A stretch of DNA of 64,000 nt from Trema orientale (lineage: Eukaryota > Streptophyta > Magnoliopsida > Rosales > Cannabaceae). Location of the stretch: NCBI GenBank assembly GCA_002914845.1, contig JXTC01000117.1, forward strand, positions 464,483 through 528,482, read 5' to 3'. This document shows, in pieces, positions 11,992 through 24,199 of this stretch. Made by a program: the position numbers and the translations under genes. Within the stretch, counting starts at the first letter, position 1, and each line of letters starts with the position of its first letter. Below the pieces are notes generated by a model, which worked only from the letters and a program-made list of their open reading frames with translations, made no database searches and was not told the origin of the DNA.

Positions 11992-12266
11992 CCAAAAGGA
12001 TTTGGGTAGGACTCTTGGACCAAAATGACTTTTTTTTGACTTTTTTAAAAATAACATTTTTAGGAGCATCAAAAACATTTTGACCTATAATTAAGAGTTT
12101 GTTGACCATAAAAGACTATTATTATATTTTTTTTCCATGGTCAAAAAGCTCTTGACTACAGGTTAAAGTGTTCTTGACAATCCTAATTCCTAAGCATGTC
12201 ATTTTAAAAATAATTCACTAAAAAGGTCATTTTGGCCCAAGTTAGTCCTACCCATGTCCTTTTTTC
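11992..12266. mobile_element. Hairpin MITE with about 65-bp inverted ends
   Basis: The left end AAAAGGATTTGGGTAGGACT continuing to GACCAAAATGACTTTTT is mirrored at the right by GGTCATTTTGGCCCAAGT and CCTACCCATGTCCTTTT. The interior has paired TTGACCATA and ATGGTCAA blocks. No coding region is seen. The target duplication is not clear. Confidence 0.6.
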
Positions 12267-13187
12267 CTCAACTCTAAAATACTCTCCCTTCTTGCCAGAG
12301 ACCAAAGAGTAAGCCTAATAATAGAGTCTAATCATATCAAATGACCTTTTTAACACCATATTAATATATATATATTTAAAAAATGGCCATTTGTATTAAT
12401 TTTGACATTGAGTATATCATATATCAATTTTATAAGTTTTTATATTGAGTACATTTGATCTCTAATATTGTTAAACTATATGCATATGCTGGAACTTTTA
12501 TATTTGGCCGTTTTGCCAAAAAAAAAAAAAGGGAAAAGAAAAAATGGACATTCATTAAAAAAGGTGTAAAAAATGGTAATTTCACTAAGAGCCCAATAGA
12601 TCATTAGTTTGTCCAGAAAATTAGGAGGAAGTTAGGTTTAGCAGCATTTCATGGGCGTAAGATTTACCCTAATAGTTTCTTTTTAGTTATGTGCTTTTTA
12701 TAACAGTTCTTACGTAAAGTTCCAACATTTTCCTCTAATTTCATGGGCGTAAGATTGATTAGTCTTTAACATCTACTGACAAGTTGAGTTTTTCTTTTTT
12801 CTTTTTTTGTTTCGACTAATTTGTTAAGGTTTGTCTACTGATTTATTGAAGTTTGTTGAACATTTAAATTGAGTTTTAAAAACATAATATGAGTGATTTT
12901 GGTGAAAACTCCTACACTTCTAAATATAGTTATAGTAAGTTGCTATATGACAAATTAAGTTTCGATTTGGAACTGTCCGAAAATTATATATGTTATCACT
13001 TCTAACGGAGAACGAAAGATATAAGCAGCCACTTTTTTATGTTGCTGCTATAATTACTATTATTTTCTTTTAAAAACTCTTAGTTATCCGTTTAGGGCCT
13101 GTTTAATATTATTTTCTGTTTTTTGTTCTTAAAGTACTGTTTTCAAATATAAAAAACAATAACTGTTTTTTATTGTTTTCAAAAATA
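12267..13187. other. AT-rich spacer
   Basis: Homopolymer runs and AAAATGG/GGCCATTT phrases occur. Near 13096 a GGGCCTGTTTAATATTATT segment looks like the edge of an hAT-like MITE, whose other half may lie right of the copia element near 20200-20300. No gene is seen. Confidence 0.35.
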
Positions 13188-13385
13188 GATAATGCTTGAG
13201 GTACCAACTTTTGTACCAAATTTTAATACCAACACATATGGTATGTGATTTGTCACCACTCAATTAGTGATAATGTTTAATCTATTCGTGGTAAGTTTTA
13301 ACATACCAATTAGTTGGTGACAAGTTACATGCCACATGTGTTGGTACAAAAAATTTGATAGAAAAATTGGATGTGTAGTGTTATC
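13188..13385. mobile_element. Hairpin MITE, about 200 bp
   Basis: GATAATGCT at the left faces AGTGTTATC at the right, and the arms contain TACCAACACATATGGTATGT against ACATGCCACATGTGTTGGTA. CACCACTCAATTAGTG and CACCAACTAATTGG-type blocks pair near the centre. It is non-coding and the insertion duplication is not evident. Confidence 0.55.
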
Positions 13386-13499
13386 CTTTCAAAAATACTA
13401 GATGTTTAGCAAATATTTTCTAAAAATCAGTTTTTAGGGTAAAAAATAGATGAATATAAAATAAATTATTTTCGTATTAATACAAACAAAAATGTTTAT

Positions 13500-13890
13500 A
13501 GAGAAAGTCAAGATAGTTTAATGAGAGAGAAATTCAAATGAGGGAATGGGAAGAGATAAAGTCATAAGAGAAAGGTAATGAAAGATAATAATGAGAGAGA
13601 AAGTAATGAGAGAGAATAAAGAAATAAAAAGTAATGAAAAAGATAGAAGAAAGAGAAACTAATAAAAACATAAAAGAGAGAGAAAGTAAGAAAAATATAT
13701 AAGGAGAGAGAATAAAGATAGAGAAAGTCATAAAAGACAAAATAGCAATAAAGAATGAGGAGAGAGAATGTGATTAAAAGAATGAAAGAATATAAAATGA
13801 TGAGAGGTAATAAGAGGGGAGAAAGTGATGAGATAAAATGAGGAGAGAGAGAGAGAGAGAGAGAAAATGATGAGAGAAAAAATTATGAGA
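13500..13890 (+). repeat. Purine-rich degenerate AATGAGAGAGAAAGT tract
   Basis: About 390 bases are strongly purine-biased on the plus strand, with repeated AATGAGAGAGAAAG phrases and a pure (GA)n run at about 13844-13864. It is a compound microsatellite without coding signal. Confidence 0.75.
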
Positions 13891-14023
13891 GAATTTGTGT
13901 GTAAAATTCATGTCAAATAATGAGTTTTTTTCTTAAATAAACAAAATAATAAGAAAATACTTTGAGAGCAATATTTTATTGTTCTCTGAATTATCTATTT
14001 TCTTTAACTCTGTTTTTAAAACT

Positions 14024-15179
14024 TGAAAGAGCAAATAATCTGTTGGCAACCTTCATGTTGTAACATGACTGGTTTCACGGTCATATTACAACATGCGACT
14101 AAATATTTGATCTGATTAGGTTTTTTAGTATTTTTCGTATTTTCCTTTTATATGCTTTAGGTCACGTTTTATATAGTTGTCAAACATAAAAATCTGATCA
14201 TATTAATGCATAGACATATTTAATTGTGCAAGGAATGGGTAAGTAACTCTTACCAAAATTGGTTTTGAGTATATGTCATTCTTACCGTAATTTGTTTTGA
14301 GTATCTGTCTATTTTTCGTTAAGAAAATTCCTTTAAATGAATATTTTATGTGTAATATTATTTATGGAAGTTTCCTTAATTTATTTGTGCTGATTCTTAT
14401 TGTTTAAAGTTGCTCTAATTCGTGCAATTAGCTGTCAATAATGTTTGAGTAACTGATTATTTTGTTTCAGGAGAGTATTCTGATAGTTTCTTTTTCTGTT
14501 ACAACATAATTGGTTGACAGATCATATTACAACACGTGGACAGAATCAATAACTATTTTCCAGATCCGTTTTTCTAAGTTTAGTAACAAACTTGGCTGAT
14601 CTTGCAAGTCTTCTAATTTACATTAAATGTTTTTAATTATTATTTGGCAGATACACACGTGAAGGCTTACTCCCTTCTCTATTTAAAGACCACTTAAGAG
14701 TAGCTTTATGCAGAGAGACCACTATTATATTTTTGGGTTGTAAAAGAAAAGTTAATCTTTTAGCCATATTTTAGACTTAGGAGGTGTCCTAGTCGTTTGA
14801 GTAATAGTGCTTCGGGAGAGGTGCTGATTGTCTTTGGGAGAAGATCGACTTCAAGTACCTGAAGTGATTTTAGAAGAACGAAGTCAACTTAAGACGAGTG
14901 GTGCTCGCTAGACATATTAGTGAAGGAATACATCCACATTGCGATAATCAAAAGAGGGAGTCTTTTATTGTATAAGTTAAATTGAGGTTTGTATTCATTC
15001 AAACTTTGCTAATATTATTTATTCTCTGGGTGTGACCCCTTGGACGTAGGTTATCGGGAGATAACTAAACCAAGTAAAAATATCTTGTATCATATTTTTA
15101 CAATTTATGCATTACCACCTCATGTAATTAATTTTCAAAATTAATTATATTCGGTAATACCTGATTAACGGGCCTAATA
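14024..15179 (+). repeat. 5' LTR of copia element A
   Basis: 1156 bp, TG...TA ends. A TATA-like TATTTAAAG lies at 14680-14688, followed by a probable transcribed region. Compared with the 3' LTR it carries about 40 extra bases at 14056-14096 containing TGTTGTAACA and ATTACAACAT. This extra block resembles the motif pair already present later in both LTRs (14497-14545). Confidence 0.9.
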
Positions 15180-15249
15180 ACTGGTATCAGAATGGGACAC
15201 TAACGTTTTTAGTGAGATCTTGCAGTGTATTTGATCTGATTTTTCAGGT

Positions 15250-17254
15250 ATGTCATTACTTGCTAAAGGTGGGTCCATTTCACGCCCTTCACTCCTTGAT
15301 GGCACGAACTACTTCTATTGGAAGGCATGCATGAAAGCCTTTATCAAGGCTCTTGATGAAAAAACTTGGAGATCCATTCTTAATGGTTAGAGTCCTCCAA
15401 ATACTAAGGATGAAGAAGGGAATGATATTCTTAAACCTAATTTGACTTGGTCATCCGATGATGACAAACTTGCTAATTGCAATTCCAAGGCTTTGCATGC
15501 TATATTAAATGGAGTAGATACTACTAGGATTAAAATGATTACTAATTGTGAATATGCAAAAAAAAGCGTGGGATATTTTGCAAACGCACTTTGAGGGTTC
15601 TGGCGATATAAAAAGAACTAAATTAATCATATTAATTTCTAAATTTGGAATGAGAGAAGATGAAACCTTACCTGAATATTTTACTAAGCTTTATGATATT
15701 TCTAACGAATCTTTTGCTCTTAGAAAGCGATTTTCGGATACTAAGATGGTTAGAAAAATTTTCCATTCTTTACTAGACAGGTTTCAACCAAAGCTCATGA
15801 CCATAGTGGAGAGCAAGAATCTTGATCTAACGAAAGTTGAGGAATTGATGGGATCACATCAGACGTATGAGATGAATATCAAGCAAAGAGAAAAAGCCTC
15901 AAAATCGGCGTCTAAATCTACTAAAGAAGATGATGAAAATCTTGCCTTGTTGACAACAAATTTTGGCCAATATTTGAAAAATATGGACAAGATGTCAAAA
16001 TCGGGCAACACTAATAAATGTATGAATTTTCGTAAATCTGATTCTTCTAAGAAAAATGGGATTCAATGTAGAGAATGCGAAGGGTATAGCCACGTGCAAG
16101 CTGAGTGTGCCAATACCTTGAAGAAAAAGGCAAAGGCTATGACCTCTATATAGAGTGATGGGGAATCTGAAAGTAGTCAAGAAGAAGATGAAAATCATGT
16201 AAGTAATCACGTAGCCCGTGGTGTTTCTTTGGTTTCAGATGACGTTTATTCCTTGCAGAAATCTACAGGTCATGTTGCAACACATTCTGCACACAACAGT
16301 TCTGTTACAACATCCGTGACAGAAAAAGATCATGATAGTAATTCTAACAGTGATGAATCTGAATTGGATGACGAATCAATCCAAGAGTCATATGAGAATA
16401 TGTATTCTCAGTGGATTAGAGTGGTAAATCAGAATCGTTCGCTTGAAGGAAGAATTTTTGCCCTTATTCAGTACAAGGAGAATTCAGAAATCAAAGTACA
16501 GAAATTGGAGACCTTAGCGGCTGAAAAGGAAGCAAAACTAAAAGAAGTCTCAGCTGATCTTGAAAGGAATCAAAAGTTCTTAAAGATGTTAAATTCAGGA
16601 ACTGACAAGCTTGATCATATTTTGTCCGTTGGAAAATCCAGTTCTGATCATAAAGGACTCAAATTTAAAGGTGAGCACTCTAACTCCAAAACTGTTTTTG
16701 TTAAGAGTTCTGTTTCTAAATCTTTTGCAGGAACAAGTGCTGACGTTGTTACACAAAAATTGTATGTTACAACACAGAATAAAATTGCTTCACCATCACA
16801 AGTTACAGGTAATCGTGCTGATATTGCAAGACACAGATATCATGTTGCAACACACTACAAATCAGCAGCATCTGGTTCGACAGGTAAGCATAGTAAGTTT
16901 GTTCCTACTTGTCATTTTTGTGGAGTTAAAGGTCATATTAGACCACGGTATTTTATTATGGTGAATTTTTTTGAAAATAAATATTTTTCACATGTGATTC
17001 CTTTCCAAAGAAAAATACCTATGAAAAAGATAGATTTTTCAAATAAAATAAGGAAAGTTTGGATAAAGAAATCAGATTTAAATTGCTCTGCTTCTTTAAC
17101 TTGTTTTAGAACATGTGCTACTAACGATATTGGATGTTCTAAGTACATGACAGGTGACAAAATTATACTGGTGGATCATAAGAAGAATGAGATAAACAGC
17201 TTTACTGATGAAGCTGTAGGAGATTATGGTTCAAAAGTGCATGTTACAACATAG
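15250..17254 (+). pseudogene. Copia element A gag and protease start, broken
   Basis: The reading starts MSLLAKGGSISRP...GTNYFYWKACM (a UBN2-type gag) and is broken three ways. A TAG at 15388 replaces the Trp usual in NGW. There is one extra A in the A-run near 15557-15564, after which the frame continues as KKAWDILQTHFEG. A second TAG at 16151 falls where Trp is expected. The zinc knuckle CRECEGYSHVQAEC (CCHC) is intact near 16066. A coiled-coil region follows (about 16380-16640) with a NSGTDKLDHILSVGK motif. A second knuckle, CHFCGVKGHIRPRY, has lost its last Cys. A protease-like DIGCSKYMTGD then replaces the usual DSG motif and the frame stops. Confidence 0.85.
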
Positions 17255-19087
17255 CCTGACGCTGTTGTAGAACTAGAAAGTCATGTTACAACATCAAACA
17301 TTGATGCTATAACATCAACTGAATAGAGACAGATTGTACCTGCGGAACTCCCATCCAAGGTGAATAAAAATCATCCTTCCGACCTGATGACAGAAAGTAT
17401 TGATGATTTCATAGTTACAAGAAAAAAGTATATGAATTTGATCAAATTTGTATGCTTGTCTTCTTTGATTGAGTCTAAAATAAAATCATTAATTTTAGAA
17501 AAGTTGAAACAGAGATACAACTTGCAGATATTTCCACAAAATCTTTTGACTTTGCTCGTTTTTCATTCCTTAAGGAACACCTTAGGAATATGTTCCATGT
17601 GATTTGTTACTTTTAATTTTATGCTAAATTTTGCCTTTTGAAGTTGGGATATTTTTGTCCTTAGAGAAAATTTGGAAAAAGATGAATTTTTGTCAATTAT
17701 AAAATGATTTTCTAATATATAGTTTTTGTTTTTTTTATCTTTTAAAATCTTTGAATATTTCAGAAAAAATTAAAAATCTTAGATTGGATTTTGACTGACT
17801 AACTTTTGATTGTTTGATCTCAGGAAAGAATTTATGTGCAAACAGGCTCCGTAGTCAGAATAAGCTACCTATACTGATGTGTGAAAGACATCTATGAGTA
17901 ATCTGGTGCTATGTATCACAAATACAGTAAAGGACGATCTACCATGTGAAAAGGGCTACCTCAGTGATAGAGTAAAAGCTACTGACTGTGGGTGCTTTAT
18001 TTTTGTGCTGTTATTAAAAAAAAATATAGTAGTAAAAAATAAAGATGTACTACTCAAGAAATCATAGCACACACAAAAGCCTGTAATAAATGTGAATTTT
18101 CGTGGAGATCAGCAAAATAAGATATGTCAGTTACTTTTCAATTTTTAGTGATTAATTTGACCTAAAATTTTCTGAAAATTTTGGAAGATAAAAATGGTAA
18201 TATCTGTCTATTTTAAAATCATTTTATGATCGATAAAAATTCATCAATTTCCATTTTTCATTCTAGTTTTCTATATGAAAAATTCTGACTTTGTGGCAAA
18301 ATGAGACATATTACAACATGGGAATAAAATGATTTTTTCAAACAAAAATGGTTGACGGAAAGTCTACTTGTTGATGTCATATGTTGAAACATATTCCAAA
18401 AGACGATTATTTGATTTCTCAAAATTTTTTGGCTCTAATTTATTTTTCTTTTTCAATTTCGTGTAACTGAAGGGTTTTGTGTGCACGTTTCTTTTATCAT
18501 TGTTCTAACCCTAATTTGTTTCCCAATTTGGTCTCTCAAATTTTCTCTGTGATGAAAATTATTCATTTTCTTTTCTCTTGCTTCTTTTTTATGCTCTCTC
18601 TAGTTTTGCAGAAGCTTTTAGTTGTGATGAATCCTCCATATTAATAAAAGACATGTTTCTTTCCTTCCTTTTTGATGTCATGTCATTTAGTAAGTGGAAG
18701 TTTTTCTGAGGGGGAGTCATGAAGAGAAAAGAGAAGAATCATAATGATACTGATGTCATCAAGTTTGTGAGATCCTAAGAAAAGTAAGTCGTTATCTTGT
18801 TGTTGTGAGTAATAATCAAGAGAGAGATGTGTCATAATTACACTCTGTTATGTTTGACACTCTTTTGTTTTTGCAGGATATGTTTACTACTCTGTATTTA
18901 AACATATTTCTCTGTGATCAGATGTTTTGTGATTGACAGTTTTTATCACTTATTTTTGTGTTTGTTTACTTTGCCTTTGGATCTTTTGTCTAAAAGGAGG
19001 AGAAAGTACATATAGATTTTTGGCTACATACTAACCTTATTTTGCAGGAATTCAAATATTTGTCTAAAAGATGCCAAAGGGGAAGAT
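17255..19087 (+). other. Non-coding internal remainder of copia element A
   Basis: No pol motifs (integrase, YVDD, RNase H) can be read. A short frame at 17360-17602 has no recognised homology. GAGGGGGAGTCATG at about 18707 resembles a second polypurine tract, and the true one is at about 19076-19087. Several TGTTACAACAT-like motifs occur (17241, 17283, 18308). Confidence 0.6.
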
Positions 19088-20191
19088 TGAAAGAGCAAAT
19101 AATCTGTTGGCAACTTTCATGAGGGACTAAATATTTGATATGATTAGGTGTTTTAGTATTTTCTGTATTTTCCTTTATATGCTTTAGGTCACGTTTTGTA
19201 TAGTTGTCAAATATAAAAATCTGATCATATTAATGCATAGACATATTTAATTGTGCAAGGAATGGGTAAGTAACTCTTACCAAAATTGGTTTTGAGTATA
19301 AGTCATTCTTACCATAATTTGTTTTGAGTATATGCCTATTTTTCATTAAGAAAATTCTTTTAAATGAATATTTTATGTGCAATATTGAATGGAAGTTTTC
19401 TTAACTTATTTGTGCTGATTCTTATTGTTTAAAGTTGCTCTAATTCGTGCAATTAGCTGTCAATAATATTTGAGTAACTGATTATTTTGTTTCAGAAAAG
19501 TATTCTGATAGTTTCATTTTCTGTTACAACATGACTGGTTGACAGATCATATTACAATACGTGGACAAAATCAGTAACTATTTTCCAGATCCATTTTTCT
19601 AAGTTTGTTAACAAACTTGGCTGATCTTGCAAGTCTTCTAATTTACAATAAATATTTTTAATTGTTATTTAGCAGATATACACATGAAGGCTTGCTCCCT
19701 TATCTATTTAAAGACCACTCAAGAGTAGCTTTATATAGAGAGACCACTATTGTATTTTTCGGTTGTGCAAGAAAGGTTTTTCTTTTAGCCATATTTTAGA
19801 CTTAGGAGGTGTTCTAGTCGTTTGAGTGATTGTGCTTCGGGAGAAGTGCTGATTGTCTTCGGGAGAATATCGACTTCAAGTACCTGAAGGGATTTCAGAA
19901 AAACGAAGTCAACCTAAGATGAGTGATGCTCGCTAGACACGTTAGTGAAGAAATACATCCACATTGCGACAATCAAAAGAATGAGTCTTCTATTGTATAA
20001 GTCAAATTGGTGTTTGTATTCATTCAAACTTTGCTAATAGCATTTATTCTCTGGGCGTGGCCCCTTGGACGTAGAAAACTGAACCAAGTAAAAATATCTT
20101 GTGTCATATTTTTATAATTTCCACATTACCACCTCACGCAATTAATTGGAAATTAATTATGTTCGGTAATACCTGATTAATGGACCTAACA
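19088..20191 (+). repeat. 3' LTR of copia element A
   Basis: 1104 bp, aligned along its length with the 5' LTR with scattered substitutions. It lacks the extra motif block at the left end. It ends CCTAACA and is followed by the AAACT target duplication. Confidence 0.9.
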
Positions 20192-20196
20192 AAACT

Positions 20197-21300
20197 ATTC
20201 TTAGAGAAAAATGCCGAACACCATTACTTATTTTCAGAACACAGTTTTCTGTTTTTGAAAATAAAAAACAGTTTTTTGGTTATGATGCCAGACACTCTCT
20301 TAGCAGTCTTTAAAAAAAATTATTATCTTTGTGCAATGGGTTAATTTTGTAAATTTTGATTCTAAAAGTAGCATTTCCTAAGAACAAAAGTAGATCAATC
20401 TATCAGAACTAACCAAAACAAAAGTTACATGTATGAATCAGATTGATTAAAATTGAAATATATTGATACAAACCTTCTCATATAATACCTCAATATACAA
20501 TTAAAATATAACAATGTACCAATACCAAGAAGAAAATTAACAAAAATTACATAGAATAATATGTAATATATCTGGCTCATACATCGTGACAATATTTCTA
20601 TAGACTAAGACAATAACATTTAAAAAAATGTCAACTATAACTCAAAATAATAAGAATCTAATGATCTCATAGCTGTCATTTCATTGAATTTGACTTTGGA
20701 TACTTTAGTTCTCTAAAATGGCGCCCTCAGGATTCGAAGCTCTAGCTATTCACTTAAGAGTTTTAGACTGGATATCTGATAGTCACCATACCAATTAATT
20801 CTTTAATTTTTGTCTTGAAATATACGATCATAAACAGAAATTTTTCGATTTGCATTTCTCTTGTGAATTAATTAAATGCCTAATAATAAACGATCAACAA
20901 GCCGTGGAGAGATATACAACAAAACAAGTTACTGGGAATATATTTGGCAAAGCAACTTGTTTATCAAAGTCATTTTACTAATATCTAATTAAGTTTAGTG
21001 AATTATTTTCAATACGAATCTATGACAGTGTGTTTGTAGTAGGTTCAAATCTCCCCACCGTATTAGTGATGTAGCTTCTTAAAAACTCTATGTTACGGGG
21101 CAAGGTGTCGAACAACATATGAATTATTAGAGTGATTAAAGTAACACTTCAGTTAATAAGACCTTGGTCTACTCTATTAGTTATTATCCCCTAACTTATT
21201 AATTATAATTTCTAATAATGAACTAACACTACCTTATGTAGTGTACTAGCTAGACACCTAAGTTGATATTTGTGGCAAATCGTGATTGGGAATTATGAGG
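20197..21300. other. AT-rich spacer
   Basis: The first about 100 bases (AAAACAGTTTTTTGG, CAGACACTC) may be the right half of an old MITE split by copia element A. No gene is recognised in the rest. Confidence 0.35.
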
Positions 21301-21308
21301 CAATGCAT

Positions 21309-21628
21309 AGGGGTGGCAATTCGTGTTGTCGTGTCATATTCGTGTCGAGTCGAGGCATATATATAACGAGTAATTACTAAACCCAAACCCGACACGTTTA
21401 TTATTCGTGTCATGATATGTAAACCCACACCCGACATGCTAAATAAACAGGTTAACCTGTGAGCGACACATTTAACACGTTATTTAAATAGGTCGTATTC
21501 AGATCGTGTCCAACGTAACACGATATGCTAACATGTATACTGTTAACCCGTTAATTGAACTCAATTTAACATGTTAATGTTAAATATGTTGTATTTGGTT
21601 CAACTTGACATAATATATTAACCTATTA
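21309..21628. mobile_element. CGTGTCGTGTT-type palindromic element, truncated by the gap
   Basis: It begins GGGGTGGCAATTCGTGTTG and is full of ACACG/CGTGT, TTAACCCG and CGGGTT-like phrases typical of a widespread plant non-autonomous repeat. The right end is lost in the assembly gap. A more degenerate relative lies at about 60950-61335. Confidence 0.55.
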
Positions 21629-22375
21629 NNNNNNNNNNNNNNNNNNNNNNNNNNNNNNNNNNNNNNNNNNNNNNNNNNNNNNNNNNNNNNNNNNNNNNNN
21701 NNNNNNNNNNNNNNNNNNNNNNNNNNNNNNNNNNNNNNNNNNNNNNNNNNNNNNNNNNNNNNNNNNNNNNNNNNNNNNNNNNNNNNNNNNNNNNNNNNNN
21801 NNNNNNNNNNNNNNNNNNNNNNNNNNNNNNNNNNNNNNNNNNNNNNNNNNNNNNNNNNNNNNNNNNNNNNNNNNNNNNNNNNNNNNNNNNNNNNNNNNNN
21901 NNNNNNNNNNNNNNNNNNNNNNNNNNNNNNNNNNNNNNNNNNNNNNNNNNNNNNNNNNNNNNNNNNNNNNNNNNNNNNNNNNNNNNNNNNNNNNNNNNNN
22001 NNNNNNNNNNNNNNNNNNNNNNNNNNNNNNNNNNNNNNNNNNNNNNNNNNNNNNNNNNNNNNNNNNNNNNNNNNNNNNNNNNNNNNNNNNNNNNNNNNNN
22101 NNNNNNNNNNNNNNNNNNNNNNNNNNNNNNNNNNNNNNNNNNNNNNNNNNNNNNNNNNNNNNNNNNNNNNNNNNNNNNNNNNNNNNNNNNNNNNNNNNNN
22201 NNNNNNNNNNNNNNNNNNNNNNNNNNNNNNNNNNNNNNNNNNNNNNNNNNNNNNNNNNNNNNNNNNNNNNNNNNNNNNNNNNNNNNNNNNNNNNNNNNNN
22301 NNNNNNNNNNNNNNNNNNNNNNNNNNNNNNNNNNNNNNNNNNNNNNNNNNNNNNNNNNNNNNNNNNNNNNNNNNN
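21629..22375. other. Assembly gap (747 N)
   Basis: Run of undetermined bases. Its true length and content are unknown. Reading frames that run through it are artefacts. Confidence 0.99.
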
Positions 22376-22535
22376 AGAGGTGTTTTTGAATGGTCCATTC
22401 CAATACTCCCATTCTAATTATAACCCATTCCACTATTTTTTCTATTCAAATGTCTTCAATTCCAATTATAACCCATTCCACAATTTCCATTCAAATACAC
22501 CCATTCAAATAGACGAACCAAACGGGGCCATAGTT
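22376..22535. mobile_element. Probable MITE end next to the gap
   Basis: Repeated CCATTCCA and TTCCAATTATAACCCATTCC phrases, ending AACCAAACGGGGCC. The CCAAACRGGGCC edge is common in plant hAT-like MITEs that start GGCCCNGTTTGG. The other end is not visible. Confidence 0.4.
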
Positions 22536-22600
22536 ATTCATAGATCTCAGTACACCAAATATTTGAAACAAGAATCTCTTTAGAATTATAATAATTCATA

Positions 22601-24161
22601 TTAAGTGTAACCTTGCTTGTATCTTCGAAAGAGATCCTCAGTCTTGGCATTCCTAAAGGCACAACAGCCAATCAAATAGACCGAAATCAAAGCAACTAAA
22701 GTTATAATCAGTACTACATTAGCTCTTCTCCACTCCTTCCTCAAATTGGCTAGTAAACCGGCTTTGCAAGAGTTGCAGTTGTAACAAAGCTGCGTTTGGT
22801 CGTTGCTCCATGCAAGGCAGTCCATATCGGCCGCGTTGTTTATTGGGCTTATCCAGTATGTTGGGTTCACAAATGTGTAACCGCATTGGGTCGGTGGCTT
22901 ACAACATCCTGACTGTTAGGCAAGAATAAATAAAAATAAAATAAAGGGGAATGAAAAAGATAAAGGAAGAGGAACAATTTGGAAAGATGTAAAAGATAAG
23001 CATATATATTGTTCGTTGAAGAATCTTGATCATTTCATTTGTGGTTTAGTTTTGTCTAATAAAGTGATGTTATATATTATTCTTTGCTTTTTATTAAGGT
23101 CGTGGCTTCCTATCTAGAAGATTAATTACTTAATTTCAGAATAATTATTTGAATTTTTTCAAAGAATAATTATTCGATCAACTAATTAAGGGATACAAAC
23201 ACAGATGAAGCTTTAACAAATTTAGCTTAATAAGAGAGGAAAATGCTAAAAACAAAATTCGTGAATAGAGATTGGATTGATGTGCCAGCTTATTTAGACG
23301 TGGCAAGTAGTACATGCCATATACTTTTAGCATTTTTGTTTTAAAGGAACATGTCCAACACTTTTTCTAGTGCTACTTAGAAATTGGTAGAAATTGGTAT
23401 TTCCTTCCTTTTCGTAAATAAAAATATTTCTCAATGCTTGGGAAAAAAAAAATTAAAACAAAACATGTTAAAGTATCTTATTTCAAAAACAGAACAGAAC
23501 TATACCCGTAAAATGAAAATCAGATAAATAAAGGATATTTAAAAGCATATTTAGAAAGACGACCTCAAACAAGTTGGAATAATCTAAAGAGTAAAGTGTG
23601 AAAATATTCAAACTAAGAACAAAAATAATAGTACCACAAATCCAAACAATGTTCGATAATTACCTGCAAGGAACTAATCCGTGCATTAAAGAAATCCTGA
23701 GCCATACGGTAACTCTGGTTCAGCTCAGCACACATACTCGTGGAGCTAAGGCATGTCCTAATACTATCCCACTTGTAAGAGCTCCGAACTCTGCGGCGAA
23801 GCCAGCCGGAGAAGTCATCGAGACGATACTCCAAGTAAGCGCGGCTCGGCTCGATGTGACCCGAGCCGCGGATGGTGACCATGTAGACGAAAACCACCAA
23901 AGAGGCAAGCAAGATTATGAGGACAAGCATGGCAACAAGGTAAACTACGAGAAGCCATGGAATTCTCCAAAACGCCCCCACGAACCCGGCCAGAGCCACC
24001 ACCAAGATCAAGATTCCGAGAATTATGACCGGCCATTGGAGGATCTTGACGCACGAGTTGTCGGCCTCGGTTGAGAGCCAGATTCCAGCACCGATGATGG
24101 GGATGGAGAGGAGGACGGCCACGAAGTTTATGGCTCCTATCACGTTATTGCTCAATGCCAT
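22601..24161 (-). CDS. TET2: Tetraspanin, TET2-like, two exons
   Basis: Membrane scaffold protein, probably in plasma-membrane or endomembrane microdomains. Exon 1 is 24161-23664 (166 codons) and exon 2 is 22912-22601 (103 codons plus TAA). The intron 23663-22913 has GT..AG ends and joins SSLQ to SGCCKPP. The 269-residue product has the usual family length: a short N-terminus (MALSNNVIGAINF), TM1 about 8-29, TM2 41-63, TM3 71-93, a large extracellular loop with GCCKPP (168-173) and further paired Cys (CYNCNSCKAG), TM4 about 233-255, and a short tail ending KQGYT. The tail pattern CCAFRNAKTEDLFRRYKQG and the loop match TET2-type plant tetraspanins more than TET8/9. No break is seen. A telobox lies just upstream. 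Confidence 0.93.
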
Positions 24162-24199
24162 AGTTTTTCTTTTTTCTTTCTTTTATTTTTTTTGGTTTT

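Larger units (their letters stand above)
14024..20191 (+). mobile_element. SIRE-like Ty1/copia element A, complete ends, gag only
   Basis: Two LTRs (14024-15179 and 19088-20191) start TGAAAGAGC and end CCTAAYA. A perfect 5-bp duplication AAACT flanks the element (14019-14023 and 20192-20196). A primer-binding site complementary to initiator tRNA-Met follows the 5' LTR (TGGTATCAGAATGGG, 15182-15196), and a polypurine tract AAAGGGGAAGAT precedes the 3' LTR. The interior encodes gag and the very start of protease. Integrase, RT and RNase H are absent, so the element is defective. Long LTRs and the coiled-coil gag suggest the SIRE/Maximus lineage (inference). Confidence 0.92.

Noticed and set aside
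21580..22433. Two overlapping reading frames of about 270 residues on the minus strand
   Set aside because: They consist almost only of undetermined residues from the N gap.
23598..24074. 158-residue plus-strand frame
   Set aside because: Antisense shadow of tetraspanin exon 1.
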